Positions 30,754 to 39,744 are shown, counted from the first letter of the stretch. The stretch: DNA of 49,627 bases from Ruminococcus sp. (GCA_017543335.1 JAFYGE010000062.1:1-49627), one strand, 5' to 3'. Made by a program: numbers and translations. Notes: generated by a model from the sequence alone, not told the origin.

Positions 30754-32976
30754 ATGATGAACAAGATTTTAAGAAAAACAGCAGCTGCTGTAATGGCACT
30801 AACTATCGTGGGAGGAACTTTACCACAGTATTCAGGCGGATTTGTTATTGCAAAGCCTGCTATTTCTGCTCATGCCTTTGACACCAGCTCGTTTGACACA
30901 ACCTGGTATGATATCTCAGCCAAGACTCTTCATCTGAAAGGTGATATTGAGAACCTTTATTTATCAGATAATGAAAGACATGACGGAATAATTTTGCCAA
31001 AGGGCGTTGAAAAAAGTGATGTTGAAATAATAGTTGCTGAAAAAGGAACGGTATTTCCAGAAAACTGTGAAATATTATTTTCCGGATTTACTAATTTGAA
31101 GAAAATGGACCTTTCGCAAGCTGATACAATTAATGTTAAAAATATGAATCATATGTTTTCTGATTGTAACAAATTAACAGATTTAGATATCAGCAGTTTT
31201 GATACCTCAAATGTTACAGATATGCATTGTATGTTTAGAAATTGTTCAAGTTTAACTCGCGTTGATCTTAGCAGTTTTGATACCTCAAAAACGAAAGAGA
31301 TGTACTTAATGTTTGGGGGATGCAGTTCACTGGAAGAACTTGATCTTAGCAGTTTTGATACTTCAAAAGTTACAGATATGGTCGGGATGTTTAAAGAATG
31401 CGGTTCATTGGAAATGATTGATCTTAGCAGTTTTAATACTTCAAAAGTTACAGATATGGACGAAATGTTTGAAAAGTGTAGTTCGTTGGAAGAACTTGAT
31501 TTAAGTAACTTCAACACATCAAATGTTACATATATGCATAATATGTTTAGTGGTTGCAGAAGTTTAAGTGGACTTGATCTTAGTAATTTTAATACTTCAA
31601 GAGTTAGAACAATGGACGGAATGTTTGAAAAATGTAGTTCGTTGGAAGAACTTGATTTAAGTAGCTTCAATACATCAAATGTTCGTGATATGAGTAGTAT
31701 GTTTGAGTATTGCCCATTAACTAAACTTGATATTAGCAGTTTTGATACATCAAATGTTGAAGATATGGAGTATATGTTTAATTGCTGTGAATATTTGGGA
31801 GAACTTGATTTGAGAAATTTTAATACCTCAAGTGTTTCAGATATGGAGCGTATGTTCTATTATTGTGCATCACTAACCAAACTTGATCTTAGTAGTTTTG
31901 ATACTTCAAAAGTTACCGATATGAAATATATGTTTAATACCTGTAAAAATCTTAAAGCAATATATGTTTCAGATAAATTTGTTACAAATGCTGTAACTGA
32001 CAGCAATGATATGTTTTATAATTGCTCAAAACTTGTTGGCGGCAATGGAACAAAGTTTGATTCAAATAAAACTGGATTAGAATATGCACGCATAGATAAG
32101 CCAGAACAGCCTGGATATTTCACAGATGCAAGAGTGCTTGATGAAAAAGCAGTCAGCAGAGCTAAGGGAGCAAGTATAACTCTTGACGGTAAAATTGGAG
32201 TGAATTTATATGTTACACTCAGTGACGATGTGGATCATGCAATTTTAAGCGGTCCTAATGGAGATATTACTCTTGACGCATATGAACTTTCAAAATTAAA
32301 GTATAGCTCAGATGATTTTACAGGCTATAAACTTAGCTATTATGTAGATTCAACTCAGTCTGACAAGAAGATAACTCTTAAATTCTTTGATGCTGATAAT
32401 AATCAGCTCGATATTGCAAATGCGGATAATACATTCGACGCCGATAATACAATAGAGTATACAGTAAATACTTATATCAAAAACTATAAATATGGCAATA
32501 ACGATGAAAAGCTTGATGACCTTGTATATTCACTCAGTAACTACTGTAAAGCTGCTGACAACTTTTTCAGCGGCAAGACAAATAATATTACCGGAATCAG
32601 CAATGTAACTGCAAGCTCGTTTAATAACTATAAAATTGTAAAGACAGAAGGCTTGAATGCTAAAATGTCACTTGTTCTCAACTCTGAGGTAAGCATCAGA
32701 ATAAACTACGCCGGTGAGGAAACTGAGGCAATCCTTATTGACGGAGATAAGGAAACTACTCTTACAAAGGAAAACGGATATTTCATTATCTCTAATATAT
32801 CAGCTGATAAACTTGCAAATACCTATACATTAAAGATAGGCTCAAACGAAATAAAGTTCAGTGCATTATCCTATGGATACGCAGTAATGAACGGCGGCAG
32901 CAATGATGCAAAACTTCAGACACTCGTAAAAGCACTTTATAAATACGCAGAAACAGCAAAAGCTTACAAAGCATAA
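30754..32976 (+). CDS. BspA-type leucine-rich repeat surface protein
   Basis: 740 residues. A signal peptide (RKTAAAVMALTIVGGTLP then ISAHA) predicts export. Residues about 115-430 are eleven or twelve copies of a 24-27-residue repeat with the pattern FDTSnVTDMxxMFxxCxSLxxLDLS, the BspA/DUF285 repeat, which forms an extended solenoid and binds host or partner proteins in other bacteria. The C-terminal 280 residues form a different domain, with segments such as GASITLDGKIGVNLYVTLSDD and LVKALYKYAETAKAYK, seen at the ends of Ruminococcus surface proteins. There is no LPXTG or dockerin that I can see, so the anchor is unknown. AAGGAG lies 5 or 8 bases before two ATGs; I used the first. Confidence 0.88.
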   Translation: MMNKILRKTAAAVMALTIVGGTLPQYSGGFVIAKPAISAHAFDTSSFDTTWYDISAKTLHLKGDIENLYLSDNERHDGIILPKGVEKSDVEIIVAEKGTVFPENCEILFSGFTNLKKMDLSQADTINVKNMNHMFSDCNKLTDLDISSFDTSNVTDMHCMFRNCSSLTRVDLSSFDTSKTKEMYLMFGGCSSLEELDLSSFDTSKVTDMVGMFKECGSLEMIDLSSFNTSKVTDMDEMFEKCSSLEELDLSNFNTSNVTYMHNMFSGCRSLSGLDLSNFNTSRVRTMDGMFEKCSSLEELDLSSFNTSNVRDMSSMFEYCPLTKLDISSFDTSNVEDMEYMFNCCEYLGELDLRNFNTSSVSDMERMFYYCASLTKLDLSSFDTSKVTDMKYMFNTCKNLKAIYVSDKFVTNAVTDSNDMFYNCSKLVGGNGTKFDSNKTGLEYARIDKPEQPGYFTDARVLDEKAVSRAKGASITLDGKIGVNLYVTLSDDVDHAILSGPNGDITLDAYELSKLKYSSDDFTGYKLSYYVDSTQSDKKITLKFFDADNNQLDIANADNTFDADNTIEYTVNTYIKNYKYGNNDEKLDDLVYSLSNYCKAADNFFSGKTNNITGISNVTASSFNNYKIVKTEGLNAKMSLVLNSEVSIRINYAGEETEAILIDGDKETTLTKENGYFIISNISADKLANTYTLKIGSNEIKFSALSYGYAVMNGGSNDAKLQTLVKALYKYAETAKAYKA
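31108..31995 (+). repeat. BspA-like tandem repeat region
   Basis: About twelve in-frame copies of a roughly 75-base unit. Stretches such as AGCAGTTTTGATAC(T/C)TCAAA and CTTGATCTTAGCAG recur nearly unchanged, which can recombine. Confidence 0.8.
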
Positions 32977-32991
32977 AAAAGGAGAATTATC

Positions 32992-33090
32992 ATGAAAGAA
33001 AAATATACAGTTCCGGAAGTAGAAATAATCACATTTGACAGCGAGGATGTTATCACACAGAGCCCGATAACACCAGAAATTGATGTATAA
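32992..33090 (+). CDS. 32-residue peptide gene
   Basis: MKEKYTVPEVEIITFD then SEDVITQSPITPEIDV, starting at an ATG with AAAGGAG 8 bases upstream and only 15 bp after the surface-protein stop, so it is very likely expressed from the same transcript. The acidic, Thr/Ser/Pro-rich sequence with the EDVIT motif resembles short orphan peptides I have seen in Ruminococcus and relatives. A ribosomal peptide precursor is possible, but no modification enzyme is nearby. A strong terminator follows. Confidence 0.7.
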   Translation: MKEKYTVPEVEIITFDSEDVITQSPITPEIDV

Positions 33091-33101
33091 TTGATTATAA
33101 G

Positions 33102-33127
33102 AGGCAGTCCGAAAGGTCTGCCTTTTG
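33102..33127 (+). terminator. Terminator after the peptide gene
   Basis: AGGCAG pairs with CTGCCT with an inner CC-GAAA-GG, followed by TTTTG. The stable GAAA tetraloop sits at the top. Confidence 0.85.
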
Positions 33128-33198
33128 TATTTAAAGCAATATGAAAAAAAATATATAGCAGATATATAAAAGTTAAATGAAAAAAATTAAAAAAACAG

Positions 33199-33227
33199 TG
33201 GAAATTTTATTTCTAATATGTTATAAT
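33199..33227 (+). promoter_or_regulatory. Promoter of the oxaloacetate decarboxylase operon
   Basis: TGGAAA, 17-bp spacer, TATAAT, about 120 bp before the first gene. The leader holds a small ATCTGC/GCAGAT hairpin (33311-33325) shortly before the AGGAGG site. Confidence 0.55.
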
Positions 33228-33346
33228 TAATTTTGATTGGTTTATTTTTGCAAAGGTGCAGTAAACCTTTATATGCTATCTATACATTAATATAGAAAAG
33301 TATAAGAACAATCTGCGATGCAGATACATTATGAGGAGGTTAGTTC

Positions 33347-34744
33347 ATGAAAAAAGTTCAACTGACAGAAACTGTTCTTCGTGACGCCAATCAGTCATTG
33401 ATGGCTACACGACTGCCTTATGCAGACTATGAGGGTATCCTTGCTGATATGGATAAGGCTGGCTACTATTCTATTGAGTGCTGGGGAGGAGCAACATTCG
33501 ATTCTTGTCTCCGCTATCTTAACGAAGATCCGTGGGAGAGACTTCGTAATCTCAGAAAAAATCTTCCTAATACAAGACTTCAGATGCTTTTAAGAGGTCA
33601 GAATCTTCTTGGCTATAAGCATTATCATGACGACGTTGTAGAGAAGTTCATCGAGCTTTCTATCAAGAATGGTATCGACGTTATCCGTATTTTTGACGCT
33701 CTTAATGACTTCAGAAATATAGAGACTGCTCTCAATGCTACAAAGAAGTACGCTACAGCAAAGACTATAGCATCAGGCTGTATTTCATACACACAGAGCC
33801 CTGTACATACAGTAGATAAGTATATCGAAATGTGTAAAGAGCTCAAGACTATGGGATTTGACACTATCTGTCTCAAGGATATGGCCGGTACAATGTCACC
33901 ATACGAAGCTGAGCACCTTATCAAGGGAATCAAGGACGCTATCGGTGATATGACACTTATCCTTCATACTCATTGTACTACCGGTATGGCATACATGACA
34001 CTCACAAAGGCTATCGAGTCCGGTATCGATGTTATCGATACAGCTACATCATGCTTCTCAGGCGGTACTTCACAGCCTGCAACTGAGACAATGTTCTATG
34101 CTCTCCAGCAGTATGGCATCGAGTCAGGACTTAATGAGGACATAATAAACAAGGTAAATGACTATTTCAAGCCTGTTAAGCAGAAATATATCGACAATGG
34201 TCAGATAAATCCAAAGAGCCTTGCTACAGATGCTCAGGCACTTGTATACAAAGTACCCGGCGGTATGCTTTCAAATATGATCGCTAACCTTACTGATATG
34301 CACGCAATGGATAAGTTCGATGAAGCACTTGCTGAGATACCTAAGGTAAGAGCTGATATGGGTTATCCTCCGCTTGTAACTCCGCTTTCACAGATGGTAG
34401 GAAATCAGGCTGTTACAAACGTGCTCGTTGGCGAGAGATATAAGAACATCTCTAAGGAAATAAAGAATTACATCAAGGGTGAGTACGGTAATCCGCCTGC
34501 ACCTATCGCTCAGGAACTTGTAGACAAGGTTCTTGGCGACAGCCAGCCTGTTGACTGCCGTATCGAAGACCAGAAACGTACAGGTGAAGAATTCAAGGCT
34601 TCTAAGGACGCTCTCGGTGACCTTTGCCGCAGCGAAGAAGATGTAATGAGCTATATCTGCTATCCGGATCAGACTATCAACTTCCTCAAGAATCGTAAAG
34701 CACAGGAAGAAAATGAAGCTGTTTACACTATCGAGGAAATGTAA
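33347..34744 (+). CDS. oadA: Oxaloacetate decarboxylase alpha subunit (carboxyltransferase)
   Basis: Transfers the carboxyl of oxaloacetate to biotin on the carrier subunit. The TIM-barrel carboxyltransferase signature is complete: TETVLRDANQSLMATRLPYADY, GGATFDSCLRYLNEDPWERL, and metal/substrate motifs KDMAGTMSPYEAE and LHTHCTTGMA near residue 205. The 465-residue protein lacks the C-terminal biotinyl domain found in some OadA proteins; that domain is a separate gene here. AGGAGG is 8 bases upstream. It leads a four-gene operon with 2-15 bp spacings. A pyruvate carboxylase B-type role is an alternative, but the beta and gamma subunits argue for the Na+ pump. Confidence 0.93.
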   Translation: MKKVQLTETVLRDANQSLMATRLPYADYEGILADMDKAGYYSIECWGGATFDSCLRYLNEDPWERLRNLRKNLPNTRLQMLLRGQNLLGYKHYHDDVVEKFIELSIKNGIDVIRIFDALNDFRNIETALNATKKYATAKTIASGCISYTQSPVHTVDKYIEMCKELKTMGFDTICLKDMAGTMSPYEAEHLIKGIKDAIGDMTLILHTHCTTGMAYMTLTKAIESGIDVIDTATSCFSGGTSQPATETMFYALQQYGIESGLNEDIINKVNDYFKPVKQKYIDNGQINPKSLATDAQALVYKVPGGMLSNMIANLTDMHAMDKFDEALAEIPKVRADMGYPPLVTPLSQMVGNQAVTNVLVGERYKNISKEIKNYIKGEYGNPPAPIAQELVDKVLGDSQPVDCRIEDQKRTGEEFKASKDALGDLCRSEEDVMSYICYPDQTINFLKNRKAQEENEAVYTIEEM

Positions 34745-34759
34745 GGAGGCAGCAATATT

Positions 34760-35173
34760 ATGTTTGAAAAAATCACTCTTGCTGCTGAGGCTGCTACAGA
34801 AGCTGCTACTGAAGCATCATCAAAAGGTGACGAGCTCTCAATAGGCGATGCTGCGATAACTGCTATATTTGGATATGCTGTAGTATTTTTCGGACTTATT
34901 ATACTTATGGCTGTACTTTACTGTACAGGTGCATATTTTAAATCTAAGGATGAAAAGGCGAAGAAAGCTGCTGAAGCAGCAAAGAAATCCGAGCCTGCCG
35001 CAGTTGAACCTGCTCCGGCAGCCGAGCAGAAACTCGCTCCTGGTTCAGCCGGACACGTAAAGCTCTTTGACGTTCCAGATAAAGAGGCTGCAATGATAAT
35101 GGCTATCGTTGCCGACAAAATGCAGACTCCTCTTAATGAACTTCACTTTATTTCCATTAAGGAGGTCAAATAA
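34760..35173 (+). CDS. OadG-like gamma subunit with Ala-rich tail
   Basis: 137 residues. One transmembrane helix (ITAIFGYAVVFFGLIILMAVLYCTG) follows an Ala/Glu-rich N-terminus. The cytoplasmic tail has an Ala/Lys-rich then Pro/Ala-rich linker and a small C-terminal segment. This architecture matches the gamma subunit that assembles alpha onto the membrane beta subunit and binds Zn2+ in known pumps. AAGGAGG precedes the ATG. It sits between alpha and the biotin carrier, 2 bp before the latter. Confidence 0.82.
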   Translation: MFEKITLAAEAATEAATEASSKGDELSIGDAAITAIFGYAVVFFGLIILMAVLYCTGAYFKSKDEKAKKAAEAAKKSEPAAVEPAPAAEQKLAPGSAGHVKLFDVPDKEAAMIMAIVADKMQTPLNELHFISIKEVK

Positions 35174-35175
35174 CA

Positions 35176-35574
35176 ATGAAGTATAAAATAACACTCAACG
35201 GTAAGACATATGAGGTAGAGGTAGAAAAAGGCAAGGCAGTTTTGCTTGATGAATATGAGGCACTTGCTCCTGCACCAGCAGCAGCTCCAGCTGCTCCGGC
35301 AGCAGCCGCACCAGCACCAGCAGCCGCTCCTGCACCTGCAGCACCGGTAAATCTTGCAGCAGGCGAGACAGTTGCAGCTCCTATGCCGGGAAATATTATA
35401 AGAGTCGATGTAGCTCAGGGAGATACTGTAAAAGCTGGACAGATACTCGTTATCCTTGAAGCTATGAAGATGGAAAACGAAATAGTTGCTCCTAAAGACG
35501 GTACAGTCGCTCAGGTGGTAACAAGCAAGGGTGCAGTAGTTGATACAGGTGCACCACTGGTTGTTATAGCATAA
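35176..35574 (+). CDS. Biotin carboxyl carrier protein of oxaloacetate decarboxylase
   Basis: 132 residues. A short N-terminal beta segment (MKYKITLNGKTYEVEVEK) is followed by a Pro/Ala-rich flexible linker (about residues 34-60) and a biotinyl domain with the biotin-accepting Lys in EAMKMENE. It carries CO2 from alpha to beta, where decarboxylation drives Na+ export. GGAGGTCAAATAACA precedes the ATG. Together with gamma it replaces the fused C-terminal domain of single-chain OadA. Confidence 0.93.
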   Translation: MKYKITLNGKTYEVEVEKGKAVLLDEYEALAPAPAAAPAAPAAAAPAPAAAPAPAAPVNLAAGETVAAPMPGNIIRVDVAQGDTVKAGQILVILEAMKMENEIVAPKDGTVAQVVTSKGAVVDTGAPLVVIA

Positions 35575-35586
35575 GGAGGGCGGCAT

Positions 35587-36807
35587 ATGGATATTCTTGA
35601 AACCCTTGAGACCCTGTGGAACGGTTCCGGATTCAAGAGCCTTTTTACAGGTGACGGTTGGAAGAACATTATTATGATCGCTGTATCATGCGTTCTTCTC
35701 TATCTTGGAATCAAAAAGAAGTTTGAACCGCTTCTTCTTGTAGGTATCGCATTCGGATGTCTTCTTGTAAATCTCTCATACTTTGTTGGCGGAGACACAG
35801 CTGATGCTCTGTATCACCTTGATCTGTGGGATCATTTTCTTGATGAAAGTCATCCGGATTATCACAGTTACGGAGCAATAATGTCACACGGCGGTCTGCT
35901 CGATATACTTTACATAGGTGTTAAAGCAGGCGTATATCCTTCACTCATTTTTATGGGAGTCGGAGCTATGACAGACTTCGGTCCGCTTATATCAAATCCA
36001 AAGAGCCTTCTTCTTGGTGCAGCAGCACAGATGGGTGTATTTATGGCATTCTTCGGAGCTGTATGCTTAGGATTTACCGGACAGGAAGCAGCTTCTATCG
36101 GAATCATCGGCGGTGCTGATGGTCCTACAGCGATATTCCTTACAACAAAACTAGCTCCTCATCTTCTCGGAGCTATAGCTATCGCAGCTTACTCATACAT
36201 GGCACTTATCCCTCTTATACAGCCTTTCTTCATGAATCTTCTTACCACTGAAAAGGAAAGAAAGATAAAGATGGAACAGGCAAGAACAGTATCAAAGACA
36301 GAGAAGATCATCTTCCCGATACTTGTTGCAATGTTTGTAATTCTTCTTCTCCCGTCAACAGCTCCGCTTGTAGGATGCCTCATGCTTGGTAACCTCTGGA
36401 GAGAGTGCGGAGTTACAGAAAGACTTTCCGACACAGTTCAGAATGCTCTTATGAACATCGTAACTGTATTCCTCGGAATCTCAGTTGGTGCAACAACTGC
36501 TGCTGACAGATTCCTTTCACCTGAAACTATCAAGATCATCGTTCTTGGACTTGCAGCATTCTGCTTCTCAACAATAGGCGGACTTCTTGTAGGTAAGCTT
36601 ATGTGCAAGCTTTCAGGCGGAAAGATCAATCCGCTTATCGGTTCTGCCGGAGTTTCCGCAGTTCCTATGGCAGCAAGAGTGTCGCAGATGGAAGGTCAGA
36701 AAGCTAACCCTTCAAACTTCCTTCTCATGCACGCTATGGGACCGAATGTTGCAGGTGTTATCGGTTCAGCTATCGCAGCTGGATTCCTTCTTGCAGTATT
36801 CAAGTGA
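35587..36807 (+). CDS. oadB: Na+-translocating decarboxylase beta subunit
   Basis: 406-residue membrane protein with about nine to eleven helices. The family markers are clear: GALGAAAQ-like LLLGAAAQMGVFMAFF, then GFTGQEAASIGIIGGADGPTAIF, which contains the Asp and GADGPT segment for Na+ passage and decarboxylation, and a second repeat-related region near PLIGSAGVSAVPMAARVSQ. It decarboxylates carboxybiotin and exports Na+, conserving energy as a sodium gradient during oxaloacetate or malate/citrate metabolism. GGAGGGCGGCAT precedes the ATG. Last gene of the operon, followed by a terminator. Confidence 0.95.
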   Translation: MDILETLETLWNGSGFKSLFTGDGWKNIIMIAVSCVLLYLGIKKKFEPLLLVGIAFGCLLVNLSYFVGGDTADALYHLDLWDHFLDESHPDYHSYGAIMSHGGLLDILYIGVKAGVYPSLIFMGVGAMTDFGPLISNPKSLLLGAAAQMGVFMAFFGAVCLGFTGQEAASIGIIGGADGPTAIFLTTKLAPHLLGAIAIAAYSYMALIPLIQPFFMNLLTTEKERKIKMEQARTVSKTEKIIFPILVAMFVILLLPSTAPLVGCLMLGNLWRECGVTERLSDTVQNALMNIVTVFLGISVGATTAADRFLSPETIKIIVLGLAAFCFSTIGGLLVGKLMCKLSGGKINPLIGSAGVSAVPMAARVSQMEGQKANPSNFLLMHAMGPNVAGVIGSAIAAGFLLAVFK

Positions 36808-36839
36808 TAAAAGACTTATATGTCAAAATAATATTATTT

Positions 36840-36873
36840 CTCCGGCAGAAACGACTGCCGGAGATTATTTTTT
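36840..36873 (+). terminator. Intrinsic terminator of the oad operon
   Basis: CTCCGGCAG pairs with CTGCCGGAG around a 6-base loop, followed by ATTATTTTTTTG. Confidence 0.9.
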
Positions 36874-36952
36874 TGCTATAAAATATATGTTCTTGTTGTC
36901 TTACAAAATATGACTGTTAACTTTGTGCAATATGTAGAAATTTGGTTAACGG

Positions 36953-36981
36953 TTGACTTTTATCGGGAGAAGTATTATAAT
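36953..36981 (+). promoter_or_regulatory. Strong sigma-A promoter for a long leader
   Basis: TTGACT, 17-bp spacer, consensus TATAAT. The nearest sizeable gene begins 0.9 kb downstream. Confidence 0.75.
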
Positions 36982-36987
36982 ATAATA

Positions 36988-37896
36988 CATAGAGATATAA
37001 AAAATTAATGTGTAGAATGAACAGAGAGAGGAAAAACAAAGCTGAAATGTGATATTTAAGAATCGGCGCAGCTGATTTCCTTTAAGTTCTAAATATTTTT
37101 TGAACAGATGCTTTATCTTCATCATACCGAGCGGTTACGGATGAGAACGTCTGATGAAATGTCGATGGGTACGGACAAGTGCAGCGATAATGACATTAGC
37201 GGAGGATAATTATATCATGGACAAAAAAATATCCGGAAATAACAGGGAATGCAGTGGCGTCTTTTGTTGTTTATCCAGAAAAATAAGTAGAAAAAAGAAA
37301 CAAGACACAAAACACTCCGTGTACAAATCAAGAAAAATAAATGTGCACGGATAAGAACAAAAGAAATTTATCCGGCATAAATAAATTTGCTGATAAGTTG
37401 TTTTGAAAGCATCGTATTTCGGACTGCTTTAAGTCGTATAAACTGTACGGCAGGCAGCTCCGGAATGAAAGGAAAGTTCATGATACTTATGGACTTTCCC
37501 TTTAAAGATGTTTTCAGATAGCGTTTTTTTGTAGAGAACTGTAACGCTTCATTGCAAGAAGTTTTGCAGAGCTGCCAAATAGTGACAGCCGATAGTGAAT
37601 ATCGCACTGTGCAGAAAATATGCTTTCATCAGCTTTCGGAAAATAGTTTTCGCCGGAACTCAAAAGAAAGAGCACAAAACAAAAAAAGAAGCAAAATAAA
37701 GAAGCTTCACAAAAAAAGAAAAATAAAAACTCGTTTAATGTAGTAGAACAAGAAATTAAAAGAAATACTGGTACGCTTTTTGCGTACAACATTATGAGTC
37801 AGAGGATAGAAATAAATACCTTTGACTTTAATTTTGCAGTGTGACTGCAAAAATTAACCGGATCATACCGGATGTGTCAGAACAAAATCGGAGGAT
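36988..37896 (+). other. 0.9-kb hairpin-rich leader or RNA, function unknown
   Basis: Transcribed from a strong promoter toward the VanY-like gene. Hairpins seen: CCGTGTAC/GTGCACGG (near 37320-37352), GGAAAGTTCAT/ATGGACTTTCC (37471-37499), GTACGC/GCGTAC (near 37770-37787) and TTAATTTTGCAGT/ACTGCAAAAATTAA (about 37828-37857). A purine-rich A-tract stretch at 37660-37740 and a 45-codon basic ORF at 37217 also lie here. None matches a riboswitch class I know. No tRNA or rRNA is present. Confidence 0.5.
37217..37354 (+). CDS. Possible small basic protein in the leader
   Basis: 45 residues starting at an ATG with GGAGG 11 bases upstream. It is strongly basic (SRKISRKKKQDTKHSVYKSRK) with an ECSGVFCC segment. 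The spacing is long and no homology is recognised, so it may be an unexpressed frame or a regulatory leader peptide for the downstream gene. Confidence 0.35.
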   Translation: MDKKISGNNRECSGVFCCLSRKISRKKKQDTKHSVYKSRKINVHG

Positions 37897-37902
37897 ATGA
37901 AA

Positions 37903-38880
37903 ATGGCGAAGAGAAGGATCAGATGGGGGCGTGTCCTTGCGGCTATGATAGGGCTCTCCTGCTCTATTTTTATAGCTGACGGAATAAAAAGAGATATGCA
38001 CCGATCCAATACCAGCAATATAAAGGTTGAAGGCGATTTCGTCGGAGATCAGATATCTGACAAAAAAACTGATAAACAATCAGATGAAACATTACAACTT
38101 GGTCTTATTAACACAAAAATGCCGTCAACTACAACTGAAGGAGTTCAGAACCTCGGTTTTTCAGAGCTAAGTATTCCTGATTCAAAGCTTTCTACAGGTA
38201 TGCTTGCTATCATTAATAACGAACATCCGGCAGGTACTTCTTCTGACCAGAAGAGAGTCAATCTGCTTAAATATAAGAACGAATTTTATAGTCTCGTAAG
38301 TGAAAATGTTAAGCTTAATGAGGAAGCAGCTGAAGCTTTAAACAATATGATGGCTGCTTATAATGAAGCTACTGGTCTTTCAGATTTCATTGTATATGGC
38401 ACTAATGATACATATACAGGAGACGGTTCGTCCTGCCCGGAGTATTTCCCTGAATCAGCAGCTGGAAATACCATCGATCTTGCCTTGAATGCAGGTGGCA
38501 GTATCATTGCTTTTGACGGTTATGATACAGAAGGCTGGATCATTGATAATTGTGAAAAGTACGGATTTATCGTAAGGTATCCAAAGGAAAAGGAAGCAAA
38601 GACTAAACATGATTTTTGTCCGTGGCATCTGAGATATGTTGGCGGTGTTCATGCTGCTATAATGGATGAAAAGGATATGTGCCTTGAAGAATATATCGAT
38701 TTCCTTAAAGGCTTTAGCTTTGACAAATCTTTTTCTTATGCTTATAATGGTGTTAACTACGAAATATACACTTCACCAGCTAAGAATAGTGCTGAACCAG
38801 CACGAGTTCCTGTTTCCGGTACATATACTGTCTCCGGAGATAATATCGGAACATTCATCATTACAACTGTAAAAAACTGA
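37903..38880 (+). CDS. VanY-like peptidase-fold protein lacking catalytic residues
   Basis: 325-residue exported protein with an N-terminal membrane anchor (VLAAMIGLSCSIFIADGI). The second half has the M15B/VanY pattern: AFDGYDTEGWIIDNCEKYGFIVRYPKEKE and PWHLRYVGGVHAAIMD. In active enzymes SxHxxGxAxD supplies a His and Asp ligand, and E/D-P-W-H supplies the catalytic acid and a His ligand. Here the first motif reads ESAAGNTIDL, without the His, and the second CPWH, with Cys for Glu. The fold is retained but carboxypeptidase activity is doubtful. CGGAGG lies 8 bases before the chosen ATG. A terminator follows. Confidence 0.78.
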   Translation: MAKRRIRWGRVLAAMIGLSCSIFIADGIKRDMHRSNTSNIKVEGDFVGDQISDKKTDKQSDETLQLGLINTKMPSTTTEGVQNLGFSELSIPDSKLSTGMLAIINNEHPAGTSSDQKRVNLLKYKNEFYSLVSENVKLNEEAAEALNNMMAAYNEATGLSDFIVYGTNDTYTGDGSSCPEYFPESAAGNTIDLALNAGGSIIAFDGYDTEGWIIDNCEKYGFIVRYPKEKEAKTKHDFCPWHLRYVGGVHAAIMDEKDMCLEEYIDFLKGFSFDKSFSYAYNGVNYEIYTSPAKNSAEPARVPVSGTYTVSGDNIGTFIITTVKN

Positions 38881-38900
38881 ACGAGTGTTAAGTTATTTCA

Positions 38901-38927
38901 AGCAGCCTGCGGGCTGCTCTTTTTTTA
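38901..38927 (+). terminator. Terminator of the VanY-like gene
   Basis: AGCAGCC pairs with GGCTGCT around TGCG, followed by CTTTTTTT. Confidence 0.9.
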
Positions 38928-38984
38928 TTTATTTGTAATATGAGAATGTTATCCTGAATACTATCTTTATAGGAGGCGATGATA

Positions 38985-39743
38985 TTGGATAAGAATCAGC
39001 TTGAACGTTATAAACGTGAGATGATGAATCTGTATGATAAGCGTATAACACCGGATAATACTGTGCCATCTGATGAAAATGTTGCAGAAAATAATGTAAC
39101 AGCTCCCGATGAGGAAATTTTTACAGAAACTGAACCAACAGTTCCAAACTATTCAGTTGGTACGGCATGGGCTCCGCATAGTGAAAACGACAGTTCTGTT
39201 AGTGCAGATAATGAAGATGAATTTAACACACGGTATCCTGAGCCTGATCTTTCTGACCTTGACACTGATTTTGGAACACAAAGCTCAGATAATATATATC
39301 CTCCGGACTATGCTAACGAGGAAAGTCTTGGCGATTCAAGAGGGTATATACTTGTAAATGTCCGGACCGGTTATGAGTCCTCAGCTGTTGAAGGAGCAAC
39401 AGTTATGGTCACTGCTATTGTTGACGGTACGAGACTTGTTCTTGCTTCCGGTTTAACAGATCAGAGCGGAACTACTCCAAAATTTTCTGTTCCTGTGCCC
39501 GATCTTTCACATTCTCAGCAGCCTTCTCCCGATAAGAGACCATACAATCTTTTTGACATAAGTGTTACAGCAGAGGGATTTTTTAATGCAAGGAGCGTAG
39601 ATGTTCCTGTTTTTTCTGGTATTACATCGGTACAGAATTTCAGCATGATACCGGTACCGCTTTTAATGAACGGTTTTGATGAGACTGTAACCATATATAA
39701 TCAAGAGCCTGATTATCGCTCGTCAAACGCTGAGGAGGTGTAG
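38985..39743 (+). CDS. SleC-like N-terminal (regulatory) protein
   Basis: 252 residues. The first 110 are acidic and low complexity (DENVAENNVTAPDEEIFTETE). The rest (GYILVNVRTGYESSAVEGAT, LASGLTDQSGTTPKFSVPV, FDISVTAEGFFNARSVDV) has the carboxypeptidase-regulatory-like beta fold that forms the pro-region before the SpoIID-like domain in clostridial SleC. Here it ends with its own stop 1 bp before the catalytic ORF, so SleC appears split in two. Translation starts at TTG with AGGAGG 8 bases upstream. Assignment to SleC is from remembered domain order. Confidence 0.6.
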   Translation: MDKNQLERYKREMMNLYDKRITPDNTVPSDENVAENNVTAPDEEIFTETEPTVPNYSVGTAWAPHSENDSSVSADNEDEFNTRYPEPDLSDLDTDFGTQSSDNIYPPDYANEESLGDSRGYILVNVRTGYESSAVEGATVMVTAIVDGTRLVLASGLTDQSGTTPKFSVPVPDLSHSQQPSPDKRPYNLFDISVTAEGFFNARSVDVPVFSGITSVQNFSMIPVPLLMNGFDETVTIYNQEPDYRSSNAEEV

Positions 39744-39744
39744 A

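Noticed and set aside
31149-31670. 173-codon ORF antisense to the BspA repeats
   Set aside because: It arises from the periodic repeat DNA and has no independent signal of expression.
31108-31995. CRISPR array
   Set aside because: The repeats are imperfect, have no unique spacers and encode an in-frame protein repeat.
36988-37216. c-di-AMP, T-box or cobalamin riboswitch before the VanY-like gene
   Set aside because: The leader is structured, but none of the conserved core strings I know for these classes is present.
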